The notes under the pieces: generated by a model | Seen by the model: the letters and a program-made list of their open reading frames with translations, nothing else | What the model was told of the DNA's origin: nothing | Databases searched by the model: none | Made by a program: the position numbers and the translations under genes | Shown: piece after piece, positions 7,784 through 16,960 of the stretch | Numbering within the stretch: position 1 is the stretch's first letter | How the letters are laid out: each line of letters starts with the position of its first letter | Assembly (NCBI GenBank): GCA_025360715.1 | Contig: JANYBS010000192.1 | Span: forward strand, 1-49,050 | Origin: Candidatus Eiseniibacteriota bacterium | GTDB lineage: Bacteria > Eisenbacteria > RBG-16-71-46 | Reading direction: 5' to 3' | DNA: 49,050 nucleotides

Positions 7784-9862
7784 TCAGTGTGCGTTCGGCG
7801 TGCGCCGGGTGCGCCGCGCGAAGGTGACGACGGGCGCGGCGTCAGCGGATCGCACGCGCAACAGTGAATCGAGCCTCACGACCACCGAGTCCTGCCGCCA
7901 CTCGGGCAATATGCTTTCGAGCGTCTGCAGCTCGTGGCGCGCGGGCTGATCGAGTCGCGCGGCGGCCAGGCCCTGCACGAGGTCGCGGCGCGCGAGCCAG
8001 TCCTGCGGGTTCAGGTATGCGGCGACGCGTGTCTCGAGCAGGCCATATTTGGCCGACGGGCTCGCAGACGCACTCGCGAGCGAACCGCTCAGCAGCTCGC
8101 CCAGTGCCGCATGCGCTTCGGGCCGGCCGATGCCTGCGCGCACGGCGTCCATGAGATGGCGGCGCGCACTGAGCGTATCGCGCTCTTCCAGTGCGGTGCG
8201 TGCGGCGCGCAGCCACGCGACGTACATGGTGGTGTCATCCGCGGCGCCAAAGTCCTTCCACGCGGCCTCGGCGGCGGATCGGTCGCCATCCCACAACGAC
8301 GCCCAGCCGTACCAGTAAGTGTGGTCGCGGCGCTCCTCACCGGCGGCGAGGCCGCGGCGGAATGCGTGCCGTGCGCCGTGCGGGCGCTCGAGAAGCAGCA
8401 GGTCGCAGCCCACCTGGAAGAACGGCTCGCGCGCGCGGGCATACAGCGGCTCGAAGTCGACGCCGTTCCAGAACAGGAATCGGCATGGCAGTCCGGCGGC
8501 GGTCGATTCCGAGAACTGCGAATAGAAGAAAGACTGCAACGAGTCGTCCTGGTAGGCATCGCGGATCGCGGGACCGTTGCCCATCTGGAAGCCCGCCCAA
8601 CCCGGAAGCGTGGCGAAGAAGAAGCGCGTGTTCGGCGCCGGGTGCGGCTCGGTGCGAAGCAGCGCAAGGCGAAGCTGGGACGAGATGCGCGCGCCCCGTT
8701 CGAAATACCAGTTCGTAAAATGCCCGGTCCACCCCCACGGCGCATCGGCGATCGCGAACGACGGTACCGAGCTGGCGGCCGCATGCCACCACAGGAGCGC
8801 CATGACGAGCGCCACCCACACCCAGCGCGTGATGCGGCGAGCGAGCAGCGCCACGAGCATGCTGCCGCCGACCGCAGCGAGCGTGCAGTAGTAGCCGCTC
8901 CACGTGGATGCGACGGGGCCGGTCATGAGGCCGAAGAGCGCGAGCCACACGAGCGCGAAGCGCAAGAGAGCCGACGGTGACGCTGGCGCGGGCGTCGTGT
9001 GCCCGCCCGGCGCGGCGCGCGCCGGGATCCAGAACGCGATCGGCCCGAGAGCTGCGAGCGCCCACAGCGACGGGCCCGCATCCTGGAACGCGTTCCAGAA
9101 ACCACCGCCGGCCTCGAGCCCGAGCAGCGATTGCACCATGTGCACGTAGCCTGCGGCGAAGGATCCAGGCGTGAACGAGAACACCGTCGCCGTGATCGGC
9201 GCGACCTGGCGCACGTGCCACTCGCCCACTGCCCAGACGGCGAGCGGCGCGAGATAGGGCCACGCGCGACGCACGGCCTCTCGCGGCGCGCGGCCGGCGA
9301 TCAGCGCGTCGTACGCGATCAGCGCCGCGGGTAGCGGCAGCGCCGATTGCTTGCTGAGCACTGCGGCCAGGTACGCGAGCACGGCGAGAGCATTGCGGCC
9401 GCGGCGATGCAGCGCGAATGCCGTGAGCGCGAAGAGCAGCGCGAGCAGGTCCTGGCTGCACGAGATCCAGATGAGGTCCACGCGGATCAGCGGCAGCAGC
9501 AGCATCCACAGGGTGCCCGTGAGCGCGGCGGCCGGCGGCACCAGCGCGAGCAACAAGTCGAGCACGAGCCACGCCGAGATGAGCAGCGCTGCGAGGTTGA
9601 CCAGATGGAACGCGAGCGGCTGCATCCCGGCCGTGTGGAGCAGCACGGCGAAATACACCTCGCGTGAAAGCGGCCGGAAGTAGTTCGCGATCCCGCCCGG
9701 GTGCAGCAGGGCGTCGATCAGCGAGCGCGTGCGCGCTTGCTCGAGGAACACGTGGTCATCGTTGAGGAATCCGGTGGTCAGGGCGCCGGCGTAGAGCGCC
9801 GTGATACCCACGGCACCCAGCGCGAGCGCGAGCCACCCCGGACGGCGTGCGGTCGTCTCCAC
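7784..9862 (-). CDS. GT-C-like multi-spanning membrane protein with soluble C-terminal half
   Basis: About 692 residues. The first 400 or so contain around ten hydrophobic segments. D35-D36 in GFLNDDHVF after the first segment and NYFRPLSRE at 60-68 match the pattern of GT-C fold glycosyltransferases related to PMT and TMTC proteins, which use polyprenyl-phosphate sugars and have an acidic pair in the first extracytoplasmic loop. The C-terminal 280 residues are soluble and helical with TPR-like spacing near the end. The start is taken at GTG 9862 because the reading frame farther upstream runs into the divergent kinase gene. No Shine-Dalgarno is seen, but CATACT lies eight bases before the GTG, so the mRNA may be leaderless. 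Substrate unknown. Confidence 0.75.
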   Translation of the reverse strand: METTARRPGWLALALGAVGITALYAGALTTGFLNDDHVFLEQARTRSLIDALLHPGGIANYFRPLSREVYFAVLLHTAGMQPLAFHLVNLAALLISAWLVLDLLLALVPPAAALTGTLWMLLLPLIRVDLIWISCSQDLLALLFALTAFALHRRGRNALAVLAYLAAVLSKQSALPLPAALIAYDALIAGRAPREAVRRAWPYLAPLAVWAVGEWHVRQVAPITATVFSFTPGSFAAGYVHMVQSLLGLEAGGGFWNAFQDAGPSLWALAALGPIAFWIPARAAPGGHTTPAPASPSALLRFALVWLALFGLMTGPVASTWSGYYCTLAAVGGSMLVALLARRITRWVWVALVMALLWWHAAASSVPSFAIADAPWGWTGHFTNWYFERGARISSQLRLALLRTEPHPAPNTRFFFATLPGWAGFQMGNGPAIRDAYQDDSLQSFFYSQFSESTAAGLPCRFLFWNGVDFEPLYARAREPFFQVGCDLLLLERPHGARHAFRRGLAAGEERRDHTYWYGWASLWDGDRSAAEAAWKDFGAADDTTMYVAWLRAARTALEERDTLSARRHLMDAVRAGIGRPEAHAALGELLSGSLASASASPSAKYGLLETRVAAYLNPQDWLARRDLVQGLAAARLDQPARHELQTLESILPEWRQDSVVVRLDSLLRVRSADAAPVVTFARRTRRTPNAH

Positions 9863-10010
9863 GCGGGCAGAGTATGGGAGGGGCTCGCGGTTGCCAATGC
9901 AGGGGGCGGGTATCCGGCTTCTTGGAAGGCGCAGCCCTGCCGCGACTTGGCTGCCTTCGGGATGAGCATTCGCACTCAACTCGGGCGGCCCCGGTGCCGA
10001 TGACCTCTTT

Positions 10011-11627
10011 GTGAATCCTTCCTCTTTGGATGCTCCGGGCGCTTCGTCGCGCAGCGGCACTGGTGCGCGTTGGGCGGCAGTCCATCGCGCCGGCTGGTTG
10101 CTCTGGGCGGTCACGTTCGCGCTCTTGCTCGCACTCACGGCGACCGTGCCTGCGCTCTATCTGCCGCTGCTCGACCTGGTCGGCCGCGGTGAAGAGACCC
10201 CGGTGCTGCAGAACACATGGCTGGCGACCGTGGCGCTGATGGGGCTGGTCGTCCTCTTCTGCCTGTACACGATCCTCAAGCAGCGCGAGTTGAATGTGGT
10301 GCGCGCGGCGCTCGAGGTGGAGGAGCGCGACAAGCAGGATGTGCGCGCGCGGCTCTCCGAACTCTCCGCGTTGTTCCAAGTCTCCACCACGCTCCAGTTG
10401 CAGCTGCGGCCCGACGTGATGCTCGAGATCATCGTGCGCCGCGTGATCTCGACGCTGCGCGCCCAGCAGGCGTCGGTCATGCTGCTCGAGCAGGAGTCGG
10501 GCGAGTTGGTCACCCGCGCCTCGTACGGCCTGGAGGCCGAGTTCTCGCGGGGCGCGCGGGCGCGTCTGGGAGAGGGCATCGCCGGGTGGGTCGCGCAGCA
10601 GCGCGAACCCGTGCTGCTTGGCCGTGTGGCGCCGACGCCCGAATTGGCGCGTCACTATAAAGATAACCGCTCCATCAGCTCGGCGCTGTCGCTCCCGCTC
10701 ACGATCGGGGATCGCGTGGTGGGTGTGCTGAACGTGAACCGCATCAATCATCCCGAGTCCTTCGACGACCGTCACATCGAGGTACTACAAGTGTTCGCCG
10801 AGCACATCGCCGCGGTCATCGATCGCGCCGAGGTGCTCGAGCGCCTGGGAACCCGCGCTCGCCAGCTGGAAGCGGATAACGAGAAGCTCGCGGACCTCAA
10901 TCGCATGAAGGATGTGTTCCTGTCGACCGCCAGCCACGAGCTCAAGACGCCGCTCAGCTCGGTGATCGCATACGCGGAATTGCTCGACGACCACGACGGC
11001 AAGCTGTCGCGTGAACAGTCGCGTGAGTTCGTGGGCCGGCTGCGCGCGGAAGCGAACCGTCTGCTGGGATTGATCGACGACATCTTGGATCTGTCGCGGC
11101 TCGAGAGCGGCAAGATGGTGCTCAAGTCGCGGCGCGTGGATCTGGCCGAGATCGCGCGCGGCGCGATCGAGACCACCCGGCCGATGGCGCAGAAGTACGG
11201 CGTCGAGCTGGCCTCGGAGGTCGAGGAAGGCCTGCCCGCGCTTTATCTGGATGAGGTCAAGATGCGGCAGGTGATCGTGAACCTGCTCGTGAACGCGGTG
11301 AAGTTCAGCCCGCGCTCCGGGGCAGTCACGGTCCGCATCCGCCGGGACGCGCAGCACATCCGGCTGGAGGTCCACGATCAGGGGCCGGGTGTGGCGCCGG
11401 ATTCAGCAACCCACATCTTCGAGCTCTTCGGTCAGGGTCCGGGCGAGACCGAGGGCCGTTCCGGCCTTGGGATCGGCCTGCACCTGGTGAAACGGCTCAC
11501 CGAACTCCACGGTGGTCACGTGGGCGTGAACAGCCGTGCAGGCGAGGGAAGCACCTTCTGGGTCCGCCTGCCGCTCCCGGTGGCCCTTCCGGGCGACGCC
11601 GAGCAGGGGATGCGCGAAGCAGCGTAG
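10011..11627 (+). CDS. membrane-bound GAF-domain sensor histidine kinase
   Basis: A 538-residue sensor kinase. Two hydrophobic segments (about residues 27-55 and 69-88) are followed by a short coil, a GAF domain at about 115-275, a HisKA domain with the phospho-acceptor His309 in STASHELKTPL, and an HATPase domain with N-box VIVNLLVNAVKFSP, G1 box DQGPGV and G2 box GLGIGL. It should autophosphorylate in response to a ligand or redox signal bound by GAF. No response regulator gene is adjacent, so it is an orphan; the ECF sigma gene 107 bases downstream has no receiver domain. The start is GTG at 10011, with no obvious ribosome site. Confidence 0.93.
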   Translation: MNPSSLDAPGASSRSGTGARWAAVHRAGWLLWAVTFALLLALTATVPALYLPLLDLVGRGEETPVLQNTWLATVALMGLVVLFCLYTILKQRELNVVRAALEVEERDKQDVRARLSELSALFQVSTTLQLQLRPDVMLEIIVRRVISTLRAQQASVMLLEQESGELVTRASYGLEAEFSRGARARLGEGIAGWVAQQREPVLLGRVAPTPELARHYKDNRSISSALSLPLTIGDRVVGVLNVNRINHPESFDDRHIEVLQVFAEHIAAVIDRAEVLERLGTRARQLEADNEKLADLNRMKDVFLSTASHELKTPLSSVIAYAELLDDHDGKLSREQSREFVGRLRAEANRLLGLIDDILDLSRLESGKMVLKSRRVDLAEIARGAIETTRPMAQKYGVELASEVEEGLPALYLDEVKMRQVIVNLLVNAVKFSPRSGAVTVRIRRDAQHIRLEVHDQGPGVAPDSATHIFELFGQGPGETEGRSGLGIGLHLVKRLTELHGGHVGVNSRAGEGSTFWVRLPLPVALPGDAEQGMREAA

Positions 11628-11733
11628 ACGCTGCACTTCGTTGTGCCCCTATGCGATACTGCCCTCCGAGTCGCGCACTGCGGCGGTGTTTCGGGGTGAC
11701 TGAACTTCGCCCCCCTCCTTGGACGGGAACCGC

Positions 11734-12384
11734 GTGGACCCCAACGATATCCCGGCACATCCTGAGCCCTCGTCCGTACCCAAAGGTGTGAGCCCCGAGC
11801 CGAATCTGGCCGGCGCCCCGGCGCCGTTGGATGCGGCCGTGCTCGAACGTGTCCGGCAGCGGGACCCCGAGGCGTTGGGCCTGTTGTACGAACGTTACTT
11901 CGATCGTGTCTATGGCCTTGTGCACCGGCTCCTGGGGGACCGGACCATGGCTGAAGACGCGGTCTCGGAAGTCTTTCTCAAAGTTCATCGCGCGGCGGAC
12001 CGGTTGGATCCGCAACGCGACCCCGGTGCCTGGCTCATGACGATCGCGACGAACGTCTGCCGCGATCTGTGGCGCTCGGGGGCGTATCGGATGGGTCGGC
12101 GTGCGTCTGACGTCCAGGACGAGGCCGGTGTCGGCGGGCGGCTCTCGAGCAACACGCCTGGACCGGAAGGAGAGCTGCTGGGGGCGGAGCGGGAGCGCTT
12201 GGTGCAGGAAGCGCTCGCGGAACTCCCCGAGCAGTTGCGTATCGCGGTGGTGCTGCACGATTGGGAAGGCTTGAGTCATCAGGAAGTCGCCGACCGGACG
12301 GGAATCGAACACGCTGCGGCGCGCAAGCGATACTCGCGCGCCATCACGGCACTGGGCAGACTGCTGAAGGAACGGCTCCGATGA
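11734..12384 (+). CDS. ECF-type RNA polymerase sigma factor
   Basis: About 216 residues. Sigma region 2 is at about residues 38-105 (DPEALGLLYERYFDRVYGLV...DAVSEVFLKVH...DPGAWLMTIATNVCRD), and region 4 with its helix-turn-helix near 155-215 (ALAELPEQLRIAVVLHDWEGLSHQEVADRTG). The N-terminal 35 residues are Pro/Ala-rich. The start is either GTG at 11734 (used here) or TTG at 11719; ribosome sites are poor for both. The stop overlaps the next gene as ATGA. The downstream FecR-like membrane protein is the likely anti-sigma or signal-sensing partner. Regulon unknown. Confidence 0.9.
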   Translation: MDPNDIPAHPEPSSVPKGVSPEPNLAGAPAPLDAAVLERVRQRDPEALGLLYERYFDRVYGLVHRLLGDRTMAEDAVSEVFLKVHRAADRLDPQRDPGAWLMTIATNVCRDLWRSGAYRMGRRASDVQDEAGVGGRLSSNTPGPEGELLGAERERLVQEALAELPEQLRIAVVLHDWEGLSHQEVADRTGIEHAAARKRYSRAITALGRLLKERLR

Positions 12385-13253
12385 GCACGCGCGACGACGA
12401 CAAGTTGGGTGTCGACGAACTGCGCGCACGCGATCACGTGCGCAGTCTGGGCGTGCCGCGTGCTGATGCCGACTTCCGCGCTCGTCTCAAGGCGGAGTTC
12501 ATGGGCGGCGCCATCACCGAGCGAGTGCCCGTGTCGGCCGAGGCCGCGACGGAGGCTCGCAAGGTCCTCGTCCTTCCCCGCCCGTTCTTCGCGCGTCCTG
12601 CATTCTGGGCATCGGCCGCTTCGGTGGCCGCTGCGCTCGCGATCGTGGTGGGCATCGGCAATCGCGGCCCCGATTGGCAGGTCACCATGGCCCAGGGTGA
12701 CGGTGAGGTCATCGTCGGCGCGCAACACATCTCGATGCATGATCCCAAGGCGATCGGCGCCGCGCTCGCCCGCGGAGGCCGTGTGCATCTGCCGGTGGGC
12801 AACACGCTCGAGCTGGTGGCGCCCGGCGAAGTGGCCGTGCGCATGACGCGCGTCACCGATATGACGCTGCCGCCATCGCCGAACCGCTGGTTCGCGCGCG
12901 ACGTGCAGGTGGCGGTGCGCCAGGGCGACACGTTCTACTCCACCGGCGGCGCATTCCACGGCGCGAAGCTGCATGTGGTCACGGCGCAGGCGAACGTGCT
13001 GGTGACCGGCACGAGCCTCGCGGTGCTGAGCAACGAGGACGGCACCTGCGTATGCGTCATGGAAGGCCGCGTCGCGGTCGCCGAAGCGCATCCCAAGAGC
13101 GCGGCCGCAGCGGCCTCGCATATGATTCCAGCGGGCAAGCGCTACGTGTTCCCGAGCGACGGCACGGAGTCCTTCGAGGACGATATCCTCATGTACTCCG
13201 AGCACGCGTTGCATTCGTTGCACGGGACGGCCGCGAGACTCCTCGGCCGCTGA
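12381..13253 (+). CDS. FecR-domain membrane protein, likely anti-sigma partner
   Basis: A 290-residue protein with one membrane segment (about 73-92, ASAASVAAALAIVVGI). The short N-terminal part would be cytoplasmic and the C-terminal part periplasmic. The periplasmic part has the FecR-like pattern: GRVHLPVGNTLELVAPGEVAVRM, then VQVAVRQGDTFYST, then VLVTGTSLAVLSNEDGTCVCVMEGRVAV. The ATG at 12381 overlaps the sigma factor stop (ATGA), a classical sigma/anti-sigma arrangement. The N-terminus lacks the HxxxCxxC motif of ZAS anti-sigma factors. The call as regulator rests on this context; the FecR-like domain alone does not prove sigma binding. Confidence 0.8.
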   Translation: MSTRDDDKLGVDELRARDHVRSLGVPRADADFRARLKAEFMGGAITERVPVSAEAATEARKVLVLPRPFFARPAFWASAASVAAALAIVVGIGNRGPDWQVTMAQGDGEVIVGAQHISMHDPKAIGAALARGGRVHLPVGNTLELVAPGEVAVRMTRVTDMTLPPSPNRWFARDVQVAVRQGDTFYSTGGAFHGAKLHVVTAQANVLVTGTSLAVLSNEDGTCVCVMEGRVAVAEAHPKSAAAAASHMIPAGKRYVFPSDGTESFEDDILMYSEHALHSLHGTAARLLGR

Positions 13254-13286
13254 CGCTACAGCGTCACGCGATGCTTCACGCGGCGA

Positions 13287-14705
13287 TCACGCCGCCTGGG
13301 AGAAGACGGGCCATTCGTTCAGCGGCAGCGCTCGTGCGATCGCACGGCCTTCGGGCAGCAGGGTGATGGCGCCCTGGCCGGCATCGTCGCGCACGCGGCC
13401 CGAAGGCTCCGTGAGCAGTTCCACATAGGGGTCGGTGGGCAGCCCCGGCGTGTTGGCCAGAACGCGCGCGACCGAGCCGTCATCGAGCCGCACCATCTGC
13501 CCCGGCGGATGTACGCCGACGGCCTCGACGAGCGCGGCGCGTAGCGGCGCGGAGAACCGTCCACTGAGCGGGCCGAGCACGCGGCCGAGCGTCTCGTAAG
13601 GTGTGAGCGTGAGTGCCGTGGGATCGCACGCCGCGAGCAACGTCACGTACGCGTCGGCGATGGCGACCAGCGCGACATGCTCCGCGGACGATGCGCTGGG
13701 CTCCGCCAGGGGGGCGTCTTGCCCGGCGTGATGAGTCATCGCCACCTGCATCGCAAACAGCGTCGTGCGATCGAACGGCGAGCTGGCGGCGATGCGCCGC
13801 ATGCCCTGCGTGGGATGCTGCGCGATGAGCGCGCGCTCCTCGGGCGTCCACGTGCTGGGTGAACCGCTGCCGGCCATAGCCTCGTGGCCGGTGTCATGCA
13901 GCAGCGCGGCGACGCCGACCTGCGCGAGGATCCGGCGCGGGCAACCCATGCGCTCTGCCGTCGCGATCGCGACGAGCGCCACGTGCAGTGCGTGTGTCCA
14001 TGCAGGCGTCGGGGCGCGTCGCACCCACGCGAGCGCGGCGTTCAGGGGCTGGCCCGCCACGGCGGCATCGACGAGCGGCTGCGCCACGCGCTTGGCGTGA
14101 CGCAGTTGCACGCCGGCGCTCAGGCGCCCGCGGGCCAGCAGCAGGCGCGCGCCCGCGAGCGCTTGTTCGTACGCGTGGACGGCGGCCAGATACTCGGTAG
14201 GCGACGGGCTCGGGCTGCCGGCCGGGAGCACGCTGTGCACCGCCTGCGCCTGTGCCGCGACCTGCAGCGCCGGCACGATGTATCGCAGGCCCTGCGTCGC
14301 GCAGGCGTTCACGAGTTCGGCGCCCTTGTACATCTCGGAGGACAGGAAGTAGCGCATGAATCCTTCCAGCTCATTCGCCGGAAGTCCCTCATGGAAGGCG
14401 ATGCCGGCCAAGCCACGTAGCGCCAGTTCCTGCTGCAGTTGTTCGAGCTGGCGCGCGATCGTGGTGCGCAGCGGCAGGCGCGCGCCATTCACATACAGGT
14501 CGCCGTCGAAGTCGATCAGCTCCACCGACCCGGTTGCGGCGGCGAGGGGCTCGAGCACCTGCAGCATGTGCTCGAGCTGCCGCGTGAAGGCAAGGTTGCC
14601 CACGGCGTACGAGCGTCCGGTGCGCAGGAGCGCCACGAAGCGCGTGGCGATCTGCAGACCGTGCTCCTTGATCTGGTCGTCGGTCGGTGGTTGCGAGAGG
14701 CTCAT
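13287..14705 (-). CDS. HD-domain protein, degenerate HD-GYP type
   Basis: A 472-residue protein. Residues 1-150 form an alpha/beta module (VELIDFDGDLYVNGARLPLR...LALRGLAGIAFHEG) that resembles the N-terminal module of the neighbouring HEAT protein. An HD phosphohydrolase-like domain follows at about 235-400: H238/H241, the metal pair H270-D271 in ALLHDTGH, HPTQGMRRI, and THHAGQD where HD-GYP proteins have HHExxDGxGYP. The GYP motif is missing, so cyclic-di-GMP hydrolysis is doubtful. The ATG at 14705 overlaps the stop of the upstream gene (ATGA), so both are made together. Likely role is signalling, as an active or pseudo-enzyme. Confidence 0.8.
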   Translation of the reverse strand: MSLSQPPTDDQIKEHGLQIATRFVALLRTGRSYAVGNLAFTRQLEHMLQVLEPLAAATGSVELIDFDGDLYVNGARLPLRTTIARQLEQLQQELALRGLAGIAFHEGLPANELEGFMRYFLSSEMYKGAELVNACATQGLRYIVPALQVAAQAQAVHSVLPAGSPSPSPTEYLAAVHAYEQALAGARLLLARGRLSAGVQLRHAKRVAQPLVDAAVAGQPLNAALAWVRRAPTPAWTHALHVALVAIATAERMGCPRRILAQVGVAALLHDTGHEAMAGSGSPSTWTPEERALIAQHPTQGMRRIAASSPFDRTTLFAMQVAMTHHAGQDAPLAEPSASSAEHVALVAIADAYVTLLAACDPTALTLTPYETLGRVLGPLSGRFSAPLRAALVEAVGVHPPGQMVRLDDGSVARVLANTPGLPTDPYVELLTEPSGRVRDDAGQGAITLLPEGRAIARALPLNEWPVFSQAA

Positions 14706-16390
14706 GCGGCCCTCGCGGTATGAAGCGCTTCGAGGCACGCGGTGCGCACCGCTTCGGCTGACGAATGGCTGCTCTCGTGCAGGGCGTGCAGGGCTTCGGC
14801 GCTGCCGATACGGGCCAGTGTCCGCGCCGCCGCCGTGCGTTCCATGGTGCGCCGTGCGAACCAGCCGCCCTTGTTCAGCATCGCATGCAGCGCCGGAATC
14901 ACCGCATCATCCGCGACGTCGCCCAGCGTGCCCAGCAAGGCGAGCTTCACTTCGTCGGGCCGCGTCTCGAAGTCGGCGGCGTCGATCAGGTGCAGCAGCA
15001 TGGGCGCGACGCGCGGGTCGTTCTCGCGGGCGAGCATCGTGAGGACGCTCGCGAGCATCGCGGTGTCGGTGCACTCGAGCTGCGCGAGCAGCAGCGGGAT
15101 GCGTTGTGGCTGGGGCGTCTGGGCGAGTGCGGTCACCACCGCGCGGCGGACGCGCGCGTCGAGATGCCGCGCCGGCCCTGCGAGCAGCTTGCCTGCTTCG
15201 GCGCCGCCGATCTGGCCCAATACGAACACGATATTGCGCACCACATGCCAGCGCGAGTCACGCAGGAACGGCGCGAGCCAGTGTGGTTCGTCGTTGCAGA
15301 TGTACGCGAGCGCGGTCGTGGCAGCGGCGCGAAGGCGTGGCTTCCCCGCGCGGGCCATGAGGCCCACGATGAGCTCGATCGCCGGGCTGCCCAAGCGCAC
15401 GCTGAGTTCGAAGAACTGCCGGGTGCGCGCAGCGTCGAGTTCCTCCAGACGCTCGGACAGCGCACCGTGATCAAGGGCCATCAACAGGGAGCGCAACGAG
15501 GGCCCGGAGCGCATGAGCTCGGGATCGAGTTCGCGCAGCAGCCGTTCGGCGCGTTCTGCGGCGTCGAGTTCGCAGCGGCCCACGGCGCCGCTCAGCCAGG
15601 TGAGCGCCGCCATGGACAACGCGTCACGTGTGGCCTCGCACGGATCAGCGGCCATCACGCTTCGCAGGAACGCTTCGCCTTCTTCTGCGAACGCGCGAGA
15701 TTCTGCGTTGCGCAGTCGCGCCGCAACGGGCGCGCGCTCGGTGACCATCTCGATTTCGAGTGACTCCCACGCGCCTTGCGCATCGACGCCGACGGCGGGG
15801 CAGCGCCAGTCCTCTACGGCGTCGGGTTCCAGCGGCGAGCCTTCCATGCCCTGCGGCGTGTCGAGCTCGATGCGTTGTTGGGCGAGCGACTCCGCGAGCG
15901 AGGCGGCATCGACGCGGATGTGTTCGAGCGATGCTTCCCACAGCCAGGTGTAAAGGTCCTCGTCGGCAGGGAAGCCCAACGCCAGCGCGATCATCGCGTC
16001 CACGAGCACCGTCACGTCGGCCTCGGTGGTGGAGGCGGGCAGCGTGAGGCCGCGCACCCCGTCGCGGTACATGAGGAACGGCAGGCGCTGTTCCATCTCC
16101 AGGCCGTCGCTCTCATCACCCTGTTGGGGCGAGTGCACCAGCAGTTCGTCGCGCAGGAAGATCTCGAGTGGCGAGATGCGCAAGACCAGCGGCGCGTGGT
16201 AGCGCAGCGCTTCGCACAGGTCTTCGATCGCCCTCACTCGGCCCTGGCACACGCTCGCGTGATCGGCTCCATAGGCGCGGGCGGCGCGCATGAGCCGATC
16301 GAGCTGGCGGAACCACTCCGCCAGGTTGCGGACTGCGGGTGAGGGATCGCCGGGTGCGCTTCGGCGCGCAACGGCGGGGCGTTCGGACAT
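14702..16390 (-). CDS. HEAT-repeat protein paired with the HD protein
   Basis: A 562-residue cytoplasmic protein. Residues 20-165 form a helical/strand module (APLVLRISPLEIFLRDELLV...LPFLMYRDGVRGLTL) related in pattern to the start of the HD-domain partner. From about 290 to the end there are HEAT-type helical pairs, for example SRWHVVRNIVFVLGQIGG, DARVRRAVVTALAQ and VRTACLEALHTARAA. HEAT arrays usually bind proteins. The start ATG at 16390 has AAGAAGG upstream. It lies divergent to rpmH. With the HD gene it makes a two-gene unit that is probably a signalling or scaffold pair; the target is unknown. Confidence 0.8.
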   Translation of the reverse strand: MSERPAVARRSAPGDPSPAVRNLAEWFRQLDRLMRAARAYGADHASVCQGRVRAIEDLCEALRYHAPLVLRISPLEIFLRDELLVHSPQQGDESDGLEMEQRLPFLMYRDGVRGLTLPASTTEADVTVLVDAMIALALGFPADEDLYTWLWEASLEHIRVDAASLAESLAQQRIELDTPQGMEGSPLEPDAVEDWRCPAVGVDAQGAWESLEIEMVTERAPVAARLRNAESRAFAEEGEAFLRSVMAADPCEATRDALSMAALTWLSGAVGRCELDAAERAERLLRELDPELMRSGPSLRSLLMALDHGALSERLEELDAARTRQFFELSVRLGSPAIELIVGLMARAGKPRLRAAATTALAYICNDEPHWLAPFLRDSRWHVVRNIVFVLGQIGGAEAGKLLAGPARHLDARVRRAVVTALAQTPQPQRIPLLLAQLECTDTAMLASVLTMLARENDPRVAPMLLHLIDAADFETRPDEVKLALLGTLGDVADDAVIPALHAMLNKGGWFARRTMERTAAARTLARIGSAEALHALHESSHSSAEAVRTACLEALHTARAA

Positions 16391-16494
16391 GCGGGCCTTC
16401 TTGAGAGGTCGGGAGCCGGCGGGGAGCAGGGAACCCTCAGTCGTTTGGAGGGTTATCGGCGGGGTCCGGGATGCGATTGAGTTGCGCTTCGGAT

Positions 16495-16545
16495 ATTGTG
16501 GACCCATCAAGTTGGACCCTCAAGGCGATGTAATGGGTCCACAAT
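16495..16545. promoter_or_regulatory. 12-bp perfect inverted repeat between divergent HEAT and rpmH genes
   Basis: ATTGTGGACCCA (16495-16506) and TGGGTCCACAAT (16534-16545) are exact reverse complements, separated by 27 bases. The arms stand about 2.5 helix turns apart and could be paired operator half-sites or a hairpin. They lie 105 bases upstream of the HEAT gene start and 54 bases before the rpmH -35 element. Confidence 0.5.
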
Positions 16546-16571
16546 GAGCGAACCTTCCGGGTCTCTTTGCG

Positions 16572-16599
16572 GTACCTCTGCAGTACCTCTGCAGTACCT
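16572..16599 (+). repeat. 11-bp tandem repeat next to the rpmH promoter
   Basis: GTACCTCTGCA occurs twice in direct tandem (16572-16582 and 16583-16593), and its first six bases occur again at 16594-16599. The array ends exactly at the -35 element of the predicted rpmH promoter, with an 11-base period close to one helix turn, which suits side-by-side activator sites. Confidence 0.5.
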
Positions 16600-16627
16600 T
16601 GACCCCACTCCCGCTGTCGCTTAGGCT
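16599..16627 (+). promoter_or_regulatory. predicted sigma-70-type promoter of rpmH-rnpA operon
   Basis: TTGACC at 16599-16604 and TAGGCT at 16622-16627 with a 17-base spacer. Transcription would start near 16634, about 47 bases before rpmH. The lexA promoter in this window has the same -10 hexamer. Confidence 0.6.
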
Positions 16628-16680
16628 TCGCCGCTCTCTGTCGCAAAGGCTGTCCATCCATAAGGAAGGGTGTTCAAGCA

Positions 16681-16821
16681 ATGAAGCGCACGTTCCAGCC
16701 GAACAATCGTCACAAGGTGAAGGTGCATGGCTTCCGCGCCCGTATGAAGACCAAGGGCGGCCGGAAGGTCCTCGCGGCGCGCCGCGCGCGTGGCCGTAAG
16801 CGCCTCACCGTGTCGGACTAG
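16681..16821 (+). CDS. rpmH: 50S ribosomal protein bL34
   Basis: A 46-residue, very basic protein that matches bL34 end to end: [12 protein letters not shown] at the start, then [27 protein letters not shown]. It is part of the large ribosomal subunit. The ATG at 16681 follows an AAGGAAGGG ribosome site. It is the first gene of the rpmH-rnpA-yidD-yidC operon. In many bacteria dnaA lies divergent or upstream of rpmH; here that place is taken by the HEAT and HD genes. Confidence 0.98.
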   Translation: MKRTFQPNNRHKVKVHGFRARMKTKGGRKVLAARRARGRKRLTVSD

Positions 16822-16960
16822 ACTTCACCGTTCGTATCTCCTTCGAAGTCTCTGTCCGCCTTATTTCAAGCGGTCCGTCGATGCATCGGCGGTTCCGCCA
16901 GGCGAGCCGGTTCGTGTGGGAGGCCTCTCTTCGCACCGAGTCGGCAGCACGGTGGACTTG

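Noticed and set aside
9756-10775. A 339-residue minus-strand frame across the start of the histidine kinase gene
   Set aside because: No motif or ribosome site, and it overlaps both the kinase and the divergent membrane protein gene.
12279-13223. A 314-residue minus-strand frame opposite the FecR-like gene
   Set aside because: His/Arg-rich shadow with no signature; the plus-strand gene is coupled to the sigma factor and is real.
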